Shown here piece after piece: positions 49,538 to 58,193 of a stretch of 64,000 nucleotides of DNA; the first letter of the stretch is position 1; every line of letters begins with the position of its first letter. The DNA is from Firm-04 sp045596625 (lineage in GTDB: Bacteria > Bacillota > Clostridia > Oscillospirales > Ruminococcaceae): positions 29,399 through 93,398 of the forward strand of contig JAZOCU010000044.1 in NCBI GenBank assembly GCA_045596625.1. The letters run 5' to 3'. Below the pieces are notes generated by a model. It made no database searches and was not told where the DNA came from. It worked only from the letters and a program-made list of their open reading frames with translations. A program made the translations under genes and the position numbers.

Positions 49538-50304
49538 ATATTCACCATCCATGAAGATGCCCAAGCAAGCCCCAGTGCAAGTGCACCGGCGGTAAGGATC
49601 GCTTGGATGAGTTGAAGTGAGCCTGCAATAATATCGCCATTAAGCAGATCACGCAGCGAGCTTGCAATCATCAGACCCGGAACCATCAGCATAATTGCAC
49701 CGATCATAACGTGATCGGTATGCAGTGCAGGATAGATCAGATGACATATACCGGTGATTATCCCCACACCAATGGCAGAGAGCACCGTTCGCATCATCAT
49801 ATTGGAACGGCCGGGCATACGGCGATCGAGCGCAGTTACCAGAACACCGCATAAAGCAGCAGCGGCGGCATCCGCAAGCGTGCCGTTGAAAAACAGTGTA
49901 TAGGCAACCACAGCAAGAAGCGCAGCCAGATGTGTGATCAAAGGCTTCTGTCTGGAGGGGGTACGCAGTGCCGTTAATCGGTTGCGGGCAGTTTCGGGTG
50001 AAATGGTTTTTTCGCAAAGATCTCTTGAAAGGGTATTGAGATCTTCCAGCCGAGCCAGATCATAGCTGACACGTTCAATATTGCGGATCTGTGTAGTGCG
50101 GGTACCGTTGATCCATTCGACGGTTGCCATCAGCAACGAACCAATACAGAAGACTTCAGTGACTTGTGCACCATAGCTGCGGCAGATTCGTTTGGCAGTA
50201 TCTTCGGCACGATTGACATCAGCGCCGCAAACCAGCAGTTGTTTGCCCAGATCCAGCGCCAATGCAGCAATACGTTCGCCTTTGTCCTGTTTTTCTTCAT
50301 ACAT
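49534..50304 (-). CDS. Threonine/serine exporter family, large subunit (DUF1212)
   Basis: 256 residues from ATG 50304; a GTG at 50316 is possible but abuts the SD. The cytoplasmic N-terminal half has the DUF1212 pattern LALDLGKQLLVCGADVNRAE and CIGSLLMATVEW. The C-terminal half has about five membrane helices (LAALLAVVAYTLFF, TVLSAIGVGIITGICHLIYP, MIGAIMLMVPGLMIASSLRD). In Corynebacterium ThrE both halves are in one protein; here they are split into two coupled genes. Substrate by family: threonine or serine export, or dicarboxylates in other members. Confidence 0.9.
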   Translation of the reverse strand: MYEEKQDKGERIAALALDLGKQLLVCGADVNRAEDTAKRICRSYGAQVTEVFCIGSLLMATVEWINGTRTTQIRNIERVSYDLARLEDLNTLSRDLCEKTISPETARNRLTALRTPSRQKPLITHLAALLAVVAYTLFFNGTLADAAAAALCGVLVTALDRRMPGRSNMMMRTVLSAIGVGIITGICHLIYPALHTDHVMIGAIMLMVPGLMIASSLRDLLNGDIIAGSLQLIQAILTAGALALGLAWASSWMVNI

Positions 50305-50342
50305 AGCGATGTACACATCCTTTCTGCAGAATGAAAAAGGAA

Positions 50343-50368
50343 AAGGCGGAACATCTTGGTTCCGCCTT
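50343..50368 (-). terminator. Terminator of the surface-modification operon
   Basis: AAGGCGGAAC and complement around a 6-base loop, followed on the minus strand by TTCCTTTTTC. It lies 27 bases after the dockerin gene stop. Confidence 0.85.
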
Positions 50369-50394
50369 ACCTTGCAAGCTACGGCTTACAGCCC

Positions 50395-51168
50395 TTAGAG
50401 ATCATCCCAAGAGGGTGTTTCTCCGATCAGAATTTTCAGATAATACTGCAAAACTCTGGTTGCATCTACGGTATTGAGGATCCCATTGCCGTCGATATCG
50501 GCAAGGAGTGCCTTTTTTCCCTGCAGGATAGCAGGCTTACCGACGAGCTGTGCGGCATAGTGCTCAAGGATCATCATAGCATCCTGAACAGTGATCTTTT
50601 GATCCTCGTTGATATCTCCGAGCATACCTTGCATTGCCTTACAATATAAGGTGCGAGAGACTGTGCAGAGATTATTTTGGATGGAAACCAGTTCCTCTGA
50701 CAATTGGAATCCTGCATTGTCATCCGTATCAGCAAGCTGATACGAGAATGAAAGAATATAGCTTGTTGAGGAAAACTGCGTTTCATAATCGGGATTGGCA
50801 ATGGAAAAGGGGAACGAGTAGGTTTGAATGCCAAGTCCATTTCCAAGCATCGGCGCGGAAAGCATCAATTCATAGTTGCCGGGTTCCAGCTGAAAATAGT
50901 AAATGGTTTCACCGTCGTTTCTGGCCGTCAGCTCATATAGAGTAAGCGATTCCCGTTCTTCGGAACATTGTACAATTTCCAGAGAAAAGTCAACAAGATC
51001 GGCAGTGTTCAGATAAAGAAAGCCTGCATCATCTCGTTCCAAAGGATACTTTGGCATGATGACAACACGATTAGCAGAAGAATCTGCTGCAGAAACAGGC
51101 GTCGTACAAAATGTAGGCAGCAGTATAGATGCGATAAGGAGAATAGGAATAAAGCATTTCCACTTCAT
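50395..51168 (-). CDS. Secreted dockerin protein of unknown function
   Basis: 257 residues from ATG 51168 with SD GAGGTATCC. A signal peptide ends PVSAA. Residues about 30-170 form a beta-rich domain without a recognised family (FSLEIVQCSEERESLTLYEL; GETIYYFQLEPGNYELMLSA). Residues about 182-250 are a dockerin of the second kind in this window: GDINEDQKITVQDAMMILEH and ADIDGNGILNTVDATRVLQY, with DA..VL.YY helices rather than DLTLLKR. It would dock to a different cohesin class. It is last in the operon with the MBOAT and DHHW genes. Confidence 0.85.
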   Translation of the reverse strand: MKWKCFIPILLIASILLPTFCTTPVSAADSSANRVVIMPKYPLERDDAGFLYLNTADLVDFSLEIVQCSEERESLTLYELTARNDGETIYYFQLEPGNYELMLSAPMLGNGLGIQTYSFPFSIANPDYETQFSSTSYILSFSYQLADTDDNAGFQLSEELVSIQNNLCTVSRTLYCKAMQGMLGDINEDQKITVQDAMMILEHYAAQLVGKPAILQGKKALLADIDGNGILNTVDATRVLQYYLKILIGETPSWDDL

Positions 51169-51205
51169 GAGGATACCTCGTAATAATACAGATAAATTCG
51201 TTCGA

Positions 51206-52660
51206 TTATGACAGGCTTATGATCTGTGATCCAAGATCATAAGCTTTTTCAGCCTGTGTTACGATCACGGTGATGTTTGCTTCCTTGGGCAGTGCGGAAG
51301 CTGGCAGATAGAGAGAAAAGCCATTGGCTTTCATCGCATTCATATTCAGCAGTTCTGCTTCAAAGCAGGGGAATGCCTGATAATAGTTCTGTGTGCCGCT
51401 TTGAGGATCTGTTACACAGCAATAAATAGCATCACAATCGGAAAAAGCGGGATCATAGTAACCGTAAAGATGCAGATCATTGCCATCCATGCGGGATTCC
51501 AGACGAAGCGGATCCGGATCGGAGACGACCTGTGCCTGTATGGGATCTGCTTGTGGTGCCGGCATATGGGGTGTATATTCCAAGAGCTGCATCAGATTCC
51601 GTTCGACCAGCTCATAGATCACCAGATCGGTCTTTGTTTGCTCCAGTCGATACAGCGGAACATGGGTATCTCGAGTATAGGTACAGGCAGCAAAGCGCTG
51701 TGACAGCAATGGGATCAACGCTCTGCCAAAGGAATCCCGGAACATCAGCAAAGAGCCTTCGCCCTGTTCGCAAACAGTATTGATTACAAGATCATCGGGA
51801 TCCCGGTAGCGTCCGAGATAGGAATAGGTCTGCGGGAGATCATATACGATGTTCCAGTCTTTTTGTACTGCAGAGGGAGAGAGCATCTGCCATAGATCGC
51901 CGTCAAAATCCTGAACCGCCGAACAGGGGTATTGGGAAAAGGAAAAATCATCCAGTCCGGCTGTCTGCATCAGAGCCGAATAACCGGTCATAGCGCCATA
52001 GCCGTTCCAGTGTGTATCCAGCTTATGATAGAGCAATGCGGGATCTTCGGCAGCACGTTTTGTCAGGACAGAGCGCAGATCACAGACGAGTACATTGGTG
52101 TCGGTCAGTGCTGAATGCAGCAGATCGAGATTATTCTGTGAATCTCTGGAGAGATAACGGGATGGCAGATACTGTGGATAGATACTTGCTTTATTGGGTG
52201 CAACTGCAAAGATCAACTTTGCACCTTGTGTGTCAGCATACTCCGAGATCATTGAGAGCGTTGTGGAAAGATGCTGAAGATCGATTTCGGAGAGAGTTGC
52301 ATTCCCGATGGTATCATCCAGTGTCTCGGTATAGTATAACCAGTTTTCCTTGCCACAAATCACATCCTGTTGCGCGGATGTACCCAGAAGAGTACGGGTA
52401 ATAGCCCCATAGGCAGTAACAAACGCACTGCGCAGACCAAAGTGGTCACCATACCAGCTGCCAAGCTGATTGGCATAGTTGTAGTTGATCGTTCCATCTT
52501 CGTTGCGGATCGACGGCATAGCAGACAGCACACGATTTTCGCCGGCAGATTCTGTTTGCGATGAGAAAAATGGCATTGTGATCGTAGGCAGCGCAAGCAG
52601 ACCGCAAACAATAAAGATATAGCAAAGTGCGCCAATGGAAGGTTGTTTTCGTTTCATCAT
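51206..52660 (-). CDS. DHHW/AlgX-like SGNH-fold acetylation protein
   Basis: 484 residues from ATG 52660 with SD AGGAG. An N-terminal membrane anchor (YIFIVCGLLALPTITMPFF) is followed by an extracellular domain with the family landmarks: ENRVLSAMPSI, LGSWYGDHFGLRSAFVTAYG (the D-H-x-x motif), GKENWLYYTE, KLDTHWNGYGAMTGY and MFRDSFGRALIPLLSQRF. AlgX/AlgJ and DHHW proteins work with MBOAT partners to acetylate exopolysaccharide or wall polymers outside the cell. The MBOAT partner is the gene just upstream. Confidence 0.88.
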   Translation of the reverse strand: MMKRKQPSIGALCYIFIVCGLLALPTITMPFFSSQTESAGENRVLSAMPSIRNEDGTINYNYANQLGSWYGDHFGLRSAFVTAYGAITRTLLGTSAQQDVICGKENWLYYTETLDDTIGNATLSEIDLQHLSTTLSMISEYADTQGAKLIFAVAPNKASIYPQYLPSRYLSRDSQNNLDLLHSALTDTNVLVCDLRSVLTKRAAEDPALLYHKLDTHWNGYGAMTGYSALMQTAGLDDFSFSQYPCSAVQDFDGDLWQMLSPSAVQKDWNIVYDLPQTYSYLGRYRDPDDLVINTVCEQGEGSLLMFRDSFGRALIPLLSQRFAACTYTRDTHVPLYRLEQTKTDLVIYELVERNLMQLLEYTPHMPAPQADPIQAQVVSDPDPLRLESRMDGNDLHLYGYYDPAFSDCDAIYCCVTDPQSGTQNYYQAFPCFEAELLNMNAMKANGFSLYLPASALPKEANITVIVTQAEKAYDLGSQIISLS

Positions 52661-52674
52661 TTACACACTCCTGC

Positions 52675-54081
52675 TCAGAATCGGAAATAAATAAAGGGAT
52701 GATAGCTGGTGGATGCTACATTAAGCATGCAGATCAGCAGCAGAATGATCGTAGCAGCAGAGCCGCAGACAGCAGCTATTGTGGGATGCTGTTGTCTCAA
52801 TGTGGCATAATTCTTTCGCAGCAGCGGTGTGGCGGAGAGAATTGCCAGCAGGAGGACGATCAGAACCAGTGGTGTGAGATAATGGAAACAGCCGGATAGC
52901 GCAGCATGATCGATGTGCCAAGCGGTGAACATGGAAAGATAGAACTGCGCTGCCTGTGTGAGTGTTTCTGCCCGAAACAGAACAAAGGCACAGATCACGA
53001 CCAGCATGGTGTAACAATGTGAGAGACTGCGTTTTAATATGGAACGCTGCTTGTGTTTGGGCAGCAGCTGTTCTAAGGTCATGAAGAAGCCGTTCAATAA
53101 TCCCCAAAGAATAAAGTTCCAGCTGGCGCCATGCCATAAGCCTGTACAGAAAAACACGATCCATTTGTTGCCGATGGTACGCCATTTTCCTTTGCGGTTG
53201 CCGCCCAGAGGAATATAGAGATACTCGCGAAACCAAGTCGTCAGTGAAATATGCCATCGTCTCCAAAAATCGGTAATGGAATCGGCACAATACGGATAGC
53301 GGAAATTTTCCGGAAAAGAAAATCCAAAGATGCGTCCCATGCCGATTGCCATATCGCTGTAACCGGAGAAGTCAAAGTAGATCTGTAACGTATAGCAAAC
53401 CGCACCCAGCCAAGCCAAAGGCAGAGTGAGTGTATCACCGGCATTGAAAGCCGCATCGGCAATAAAGCCTAAGGTATCGGCAAGGAGCAGCTTTTTGGAA
53501 AGACCTAAAATCATTCTGCGAAAGCCGCCGGCGGTCTGTTCCAAAGTCATTGAGCGCTGATTCAGTGCCTCAGCAACAGATTGATAGCGCACGATCGGGC
53601 CTGCGATCAGCTGAGGAAAAAAGGAGATATACAGCAGCAGATGCAGATAGTTTTTCTGAGGCTGTGCCTGTTCCCGTGCAGTATCCATCAGATAGGAGAT
53701 AGATTGAAAGATAAAGAAAGAAATGCCGATAGGCAATACAATTTGTGGGATAGGCAGTGACGTCCCACACAGATCATTGAAGCTTCGGACAAAGAATCCT
53801 GCATATTTGTATATACCCAGCAGCACAAGATTTCCGATAATGCCGATGGGCAATGTGAATCGTTTCCATTGCTTGTTTTTGGCACCCAGTAAAGCACAGC
53901 TCCAGCTTATGAACACAACAAACAGCATGAGAAGCATGGCAAAGGGTTCACCATAGGCGTAAAAGAGCAGGCTTGCTGCCATCAGTAACATATTCTTCGC
54001 ACGAAGTCCGGGACAGAGGCAATAGAGCAGTAATACAATAGGGAAAAATACAAATAAAAATGCAGGACTGCTGAATGTCAT
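52675..54081 (-). CDS. MBOAT-family membrane O-acyltransferase
   Basis: 468 residues, about 11 membrane helices (start MTFSSPAFLFVFFPIVLLLY). Conserved features are PQLIAGPIVRYQ, ILGLSKKLLLAD, YFDFSGYSDMAIGMGRIFGF, DFWRRWHISLTTWFREYLYI and the catalytic His in GLWHGASWNFILWG. AlgI/DltB-type proteins carry an acyl group, usually acetyl, across the membrane. It is followed 14 bases later by the DHHW gene, as in alginate-type acetylation pairs. Confidence 0.95.
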   Translation of the reverse strand: MTFSSPAFLFVFFPIVLLLYCLCPGLRAKNMLLMAASLLFYAYGEPFAMLLMLFVVFISWSCALLGAKNKQWKRFTLPIGIIGNLVLLGIYKYAGFFVRSFNDLCGTSLPIPQIVLPIGISFFIFQSISYLMDTAREQAQPQKNYLHLLLYISFFPQLIAGPIVRYQSVAEALNQRSMTLEQTAGGFRRMILGLSKKLLLADTLGFIADAAFNAGDTLTLPLAWLGAVCYTLQIYFDFSGYSDMAIGMGRIFGFSFPENFRYPYCADSITDFWRRWHISLTTWFREYLYIPLGGNRKGKWRTIGNKWIVFFCTGLWHGASWNFILWGLLNGFFMTLEQLLPKHKQRSILKRSLSHCYTMLVVICAFVLFRAETLTQAAQFYLSMFTAWHIDHAALSGCFHYLTPLVLIVLLLAILSATPLLRKNYATLRQQHPTIAAVCGSAATIILLLICMLNVASTSYHPFIYFRF

Positions 54082-54107
54082 AAACGAACCGCCGTTTCTG
54101 TTTTGGA

Positions 54108-54785
54108 TTACAGGATATAGTACACTGCGATCAGTTGTACCGTATCACCTTCGAACAAGAATTCCACAATACCATCAGAGGTCTGATAAGAATAGGTTTC
54201 AGAAGGTCCGTAAAGCGCTTCGACTTCTGCTTTAGACATTCCGATTGCAGCACCCAGACGTGTTTTATATTCGGTGCCGATGAGATCGATTTCAATAATT
54301 TCGTCGGTAGTGCCGTTGAAATAGCTGTAAATCTGGTAGCCGGGATAGGTATAGACACGATCGAGACCGCTGCCCATACAGCTTGCAGCCTCCTGCAGAC
54401 TGTAATTGGGATGTTCTGCGACATAGGCAGTGCAGTCCATGCCGAGATAGAGCGTATCAAACAGAGAACCATGATTGGGTTGCTGCTGTACGGTCGTTGT
54501 GGTGTCAGAGGTGACAGAGACTTCTGTTACCGTTGTGGCAGTGGTACTCTGAGTTGAAGTTTCGGAAGCAGTCGTTGTGCTTGTTGTGGTCTCTTGCGAT
54601 AAGGCAGTTGTATCGGTTGCAACTGCTTTGTCCGTAGTGGAGCCGGTGGAATCGGAATCAGTGGAGGAAGAAGAATTGGTCTGCGGCAGAATCACACTGT
54701 CCTGCGAATCACAACCGCAGAAAAGCAGCATAGCGATTGCTAAGCAAGCAGCCGTACCGATACGGCCTAAAGAACGATGAGTCAA
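54108..54785 (-). CDS. Thr/Ser-rich lipoprotein with SmpA-like C-terminal domain
   Basis: 225 residues from a TTG start at 54785, chosen for SD AAAGGAG 7 bases upstream. The signal ends LLFCGCDSQ, so the Cys before DSQ is probably lipidated. A linker of about 90 residues is rich in Thr and Ser (TTTSTTTASETSTQSTTATT). The C-terminal 105 residues have two short halves (FDTLYLGMDCTAYVAEHPNY; GAAIGMSKAEVEALYGPSET) resembling SmpA/OmlA-type beta-lactamase-inhibitor-like folds. It lies between the transglutaminase and MBOAT genes. Role unknown, perhaps a surface tether or chaperone. Confidence 0.8.
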   Translation of the reverse strand: MTHRSLGRIGTAACLAIAMLLFCGCDSQDSVILPQTNSSSSTDSDSTGSTTDKAVATDTTALSQETTTSTTTASETSTQSTTATTVTEVSVTSDTTTTVQQQPNHGSLFDTLYLGMDCTAYVAEHPNYSLQEAASCMGSGLDRVYTYPGYQIYSYFNGTTDEIIEIDLIGTEYKTRLGAAIGMSKAEVEALYGPSETYSYQTSDGIVEFLFEGDTVQLIAVYYIL

Positions 54786-54820
54786 ACGAAGCGCTCCTTT
54801 CAATATAAAACGGATCTGAG

Positions 54821-56665
54821 TCAAGGCGCGGTGAAGACAGCATTGACATAGTCACCACGGCAGTCATATTGTAAGCTGACATAGCCGTTGACGGTGTAAT
54901 TACCGGCAGCAAGGATATCCGCCCAAGCCATATCACTTCGATTGGTGTAAGTAGGATCAAAGTTATGCCATGCATCTTGATACCACACTTGGCACCAATA
55001 GTGATCGCCGGTATTGTGTGTTGCATAGACCAACCGGGTCTGATAGCCGGCAAGCTGAAGGAAGTAATCCATCGTTGCGGCAAGATAATAGCAGACACCG
55101 CGTCTGTTGGTAAGTGTATAGGCGACCAGTGTATCCCAACCGGCAGCATTGAGCTGCTCCGGAGTGCGGGTTTCCTCAATGTGCCGATAGCGGTAATTGG
55201 CGGTAACATAAGAATAAATGAGTTTCGGTGTTGTACCGGATGCAGAGAGGAGCTCTTGGATCTGATGCTTGATAGCATTGGAGGCGATCCCGTTATCGGC
55301 GATATAGTATCCATCGATCGTGGTGGATGTCGCCATAGCACCACTGCTGTGGAAGTAATAGTAGTTGTCGTCAAGGAGCTTCCAACCGGTGATAGGACTG
55401 CCGGTATCAGAGCAGTAATAGCGGTTGCCGTTCCAAGAGAACCAACCGCTGCCTCGGCGTGTGCCATCGGCATCAAATGCCATGAGAATGCCGTTAACAG
55501 TATGGATACCGGTTTGCATTTTACCGTCTGCTGCGAAATAATAGGTGTTGCCGTCAATTACCTGAAGCTTAGTTTGCATACTGCCTTCAGGGGAAAAATA
55601 ATATGTTGCATTTTCTATGATCTGCCAGCCGGTTACAATAGAACCATCTTCGGCGCAATAATAGAGAGAATCATTCCAGTGAAGCCAACCTTGTCCCAGC
55701 GCACCATCGGCAGAAAATCCGTACTGGATGCCGTCAATGGTAATGAGACCTGTCTGCATGATACCTTGATCAGAAAAATAGTATACTGCATCGGCAATGG
55801 TCTGGAAGCCGGTTTGCATGAGACCTTCTTTCGAGAAGTAATAAAGGTCATTTCCGATGGTTGTAAATCCATTGGCGATGATGCCCTCATCCGAATACCA
55901 AGAGATACCGCCGTCGGCAAAGGTATACCAGCCCAATTGCTGATGACCATTTTCATCAAAGGCGTATCGGGCACCGTTTATGATGACTTCACCGGTTTTC
56001 TTTCCGTTTTGTGCATCGATATAATAGCGATGTCCATCGAGCATGACCCATCCTAAAGCAGGCTCGCCTGTATAAATATCATAGTAGAAATCATTGCCGA
56101 AAATGGTCTGCCAGCCTGTGAGCTGGATCCCGTTTGCGTCAAAGAGATACCAATTCTGATCAATGATCGAAGTGCCTGTCAGTAAAACGCCATCCGCATC
56201 GGCATAACAGCGGTTGCCATTGGCATCGAGAATCCATCCGTGCAGCAGAACGCCGTAGCTGTCAAAATAGCAAAGACCCCGATTGGTTTCAACAGTTCCG
56301 ATCGCCTTTCCGTTTTCAGGTGTAATATAATAGGAAGCATCTCGCCATTGCAGCCATCCGAAGGCTGGTTTTCCGCTGCCGGGATGATAATAATAGCGTT
56401 TGCCGTTGACTGTCTGCCATCCGATCTGCTGTGTGCCATTAGGTGCAAACAGATACCATATGCCATCAATTTGCAGCTGTCCCACAGCCATTGTACCGTC
56501 GGAGAGTGTATAGTAATATCGTGAGCCGATTTTGCTCCATGCACCATCTTCTTCTGCGGCAGATATGGTAAAAGGCACTGCAAACAGCATCAATATCGCT
56601 GATAACAGAACGCAAACAGTACGCAGAATGATTGCTTTCTGACAATATTTACGATGTGATCTCAT
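54821..56665 (-). CDS. Secreted transglutaminase-like protein with cell-wall-binding repeats
   Basis: 614 residues from ATG 56665 with SD AGAAAGGAAA 3-4 bases upstream. The signal ends FTISAA. Residues about 40-470 contain some 20 aromatic repeats of about 20 residues (GWQTVNGKRYYYHPGSG, GWVMLDGHRYYIDAQNG), as in choline- or glucan-binding proteins. Residues about 490-614 are a transglutaminase core with Cys in RRGVCYYLAATMDYF, His in TGDHYWCQVWYQ and Asp in WHNFDPTYT. Such enzymes cross-link or hydrolyse peptides at the cell surface. It is first in the operon behind a strong promoter. Confidence 0.92.
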   Translation of the reverse strand: MRSHRKYCQKAIILRTVCVLLSAILMLFAVPFTISAAEEDGAWSKIGSRYYYTLSDGTMAVGQLQIDGIWYLFAPNGTQQIGWQTVNGKRYYYHPGSGKPAFGWLQWRDASYYITPENGKAIGTVETNRGLCYFDSYGVLLHGWILDANGNRCYADADGVLLTGTSIIDQNWYLFDANGIQLTGWQTIFGNDFYYDIYTGEPALGWVMLDGHRYYIDAQNGKKTGEVIINGARYAFDENGHQQLGWYTFADGGISWYSDEGIIANGFTTIGNDLYYFSKEGLMQTGFQTIADAVYYFSDQGIMQTGLITIDGIQYGFSADGALGQGWLHWNDSLYYCAEDGSIVTGWQIIENATYYFSPEGSMQTKLQVIDGNTYYFAADGKMQTGIHTVNGILMAFDADGTRRGSGWFSWNGNRYYCSDTGSPITGWKLLDDNYYYFHSSGAMATSTTIDGYYIADNGIASNAIKHQIQELLSASGTTPKLIYSYVTANYRYRHIEETRTPEQLNAAGWDTLVAYTLTNRRGVCYYLAATMDYFLQLAGYQTRLVYATHNTGDHYWCQVWYQDAWHNFDPTYTNRSDMAWADILAAGNYTVNGYVSLQYDCRGDYVNAVFTAP

Positions 56666-56715
56666 ATATTTCCTTTCTGATCTCAGAGATATCAAGTAGA
56701 AAAACATACACATTC

Positions 56716-56744
56716 AGTATACCATCACAAGATGTCTTTGTCAA
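56716..56744 (-). promoter_or_regulatory. Sigma-A promoter of the surface-modification operon
   Basis: -35 TTGACA, 17-base spacer, -10 TATACT, about 50 bases before the start. It drives the genes from 56665 down to 50395, which have no other promoter or terminator that I can see. Confidence 0.85.
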
Positions 56745-56795
56745 GCAGTTTCGTGAGTATCCTGTGGTTGTTGCCGAACATGGAATAATAGTAAA

Positions 56796-56839
56796 AACCG
56801 ATCCCTGTTCTGCAGAGCGATACAGATAAGGGATCGGTT
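56796..56839 (-). terminator. Terminator of the DUF45-Dabb-DUF6472 operon
   Basis: AACCGATCCCT pairs with AGGGATCGGTT around a 22-base loop, followed on the minus strand by TTTTT. It is 5 bases past the DUF6472 stop. Confidence 0.8.
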
Positions 56840-56843
56840 ACAA

Positions 56844-57014
56844 TCATTGCTTCTGCGCAATTTTGTATTCATCACCGTCGCGATAATAGGGGCAATGGGA
56901 ATGCTGTCCCTGTATAAGCCTTGCATATTCATCCTCATCCAGATTCATATCGCAGACATAGCAATCCCATTCTTCGTCATAGGACAAATATGCACAGGTA
57001 TCGCATTCGGTCAT
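56844..57014 (-). CDS. DUF6472-family small Cys-rich protein
   Basis: 56 residues: MTECDTCAYLSYDEEWDCYV, then CDMNLDEDEYARLIQGQ and HSHCPYYRDGDEYKIAQKQ. The Cys pattern CDTC...CYVC...CPYY and the acidic middle match the small DUF6472 family of clostridia, which probably binds a metal or cluster. The ATG overlaps the upstream stop (ATGA), so it is coupled to the Dabb gene. Function unknown. Confidence 0.88.
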   Translation of the reverse strand: MTECDTCAYLSYDEEWDCYVCDMNLDEDEYARLIQGQHSHCPYYRDGDEYKIAQKQ

Positions 57015-57331
57015 ACGGAAGCCCCTTCCTGCAATTCAAAATCCAGACAGCTGCGCAGTGCTGTATATGGACGAACCATCTGATCAGCTACCGCCACGTG
57101 CGCAGGGTGGATTGCATATGCTTTCAGTGCTTCAATACTTTCAAATGCGGAATCCAGCATAAGATCTGCGTTAGAAGTTTCCAGCCCTTCGGTATATACA
57201 TGGATAGAAAGCAGTCCGGGAATCTGACCGGCAAGACCTTCCAGGCCTTCCTTGATTCCTTGCTTAATCGATTGCTTTTCTTCGGTTGTGAAGTGTTCCT
57301 TCAGCGTCCAGAGAATGATGTGCTTGATCAT
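57011..57331 (-). CDS. Dabb (stress-responsive A/B barrel) protein
   Basis: 106 residues from ATG 57331, which has AAGGAG 9 bases upstream; ATG 57337 is too close to it. The dimeric alpha/beta barrel signature is complete: MIKHIILWTLKEHF, LSIHVYTEGLETSNADLML, and the closing HPAHVAVADQMVRPY. Dabb proteins have varied or unknown roles. It sits between DUF45 and DUF6472 genes with overlaps on both sides. Confidence 0.93.
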   Translation of the reverse strand: MIKHIILWTLKEHFTTEEKQSIKQGIKEGLEGLAGQIPGLLSIHVYTEGLETSNADLMLDSAFESIEALKAYAIHPAHVAVADQMVRPYTALRSCLDFELQEGASV

Positions 57332-57336
57332 ATACA

Positions 57337-57933
57337 TTACTCCTTTTCCTTGTTTTTTGCGGCGATCAATCGCCGCAGCGGTAAATTGCCATGTTCTTTC
57401 AGCCAGAGCATCCAGCGCTCATATTCGGGATAGATTCGTTCCATTTGCTTATAAAACGCTTTGGAGTGATTCATTTCCAGAATATGACAAAGCTCATGTA
57501 CCACAACGGCATCCAATACCTGCGGCGGCATGGTGATCAGTAAGCAATTGAAATTCAGATTGCCGGCAGCCGAGCAGCTGCCCCATTTTGTGATCTGCTT
57601 TCGGATGGTGATCCGGCCGTAGGATACGTTCAGTTGCGATGCGTAATACGCCACACGATCGGGAATGATTTCTTTTGCTTTTGCCATCATCTGTTGAATT
57701 TCCTTCTCGGTAAAAGGCAGCAGCTCCTGCAAGGCTTGGTTTTCTGCTTCTGTTTTTTGCAGATGTCGTCGGAGCAGAGGTGCTTTGGAAAGAATAAATT
57801 GTCTGATCTGCGTTTCTTTCATACGCAAAGGTGCGCGGGCAATCAAGATGCCGTTTCTGGTGATCTGAATGCAGAGCGTTTTTCTGGCACTGCGGATCAC
57901 TGTGATTTCCTGTGGGATCCCTTCAACAATCAT
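57337..57933 (-). CDS. YgjP-like M48/DUF45 metallopeptidase
   Basis: 198 residues from ATG 57933, with SD GAGGA 6 bases upstream; ATG 57954 would add 7 residues and lacks an SD. Family blocks are SARKTLCIQITRNGILIARA, ITKWGSCSAAGNLNFNCLLI and the zinc motif VVHELCHILEMNHSKAFY (H-E-x-x-H). It is a putative cytoplasmic zinc protease. It heads a three-gene overlapping operon. Confidence 0.93.
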   Translation of the reverse strand: MIVEGIPQEITVIRSARKTLCIQITRNGILIARAPLRMKETQIRQFILSKAPLLRRHLQKTEAENQALQELLPFTEKEIQQMMAKAKEIIPDRVAYYASQLNVSYGRITIRKQITKWGSCSAAGNLNFNCLLITMPPQVLDAVVVHELCHILEMNHSKAFYKQMERIYPEYERWMLWLKEHGNLPLRRLIAAKNKEKE

Positions 57934-58056
57934 ATTATTCCTCGTGTTTGACATGATAAGTGAGTGATATCCATCATGATTATATCACAAATGCTGTCTG
58001 ATTGCAACGGTGTTTTTTCCATAGGGAAAATATGCAAAAAACATATCAAATGGCAC

Positions 58057-58085
58057 TTGCATTTTGTGAAGCTGCATGCTATAAT
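58057..58085 (+). promoter_or_regulatory. Sigma-A promoter of the CBM22-dockerin-CE1 gene
   Basis: -35 TTGCAT, 17-base spacer, -10 TATAAT. The leader is about 100 bases. Confidence 0.82.
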
Positions 58086-58193
58086 ATTGTCGTATAGCAC
58101 GTCGCTGTTATAGCGATTACATAATTAAAAAAAGATTGTTGCTGTACATAAGATCTTTTTAGGGGGAAATCTTATTCTGAAAGGATCATGGGT

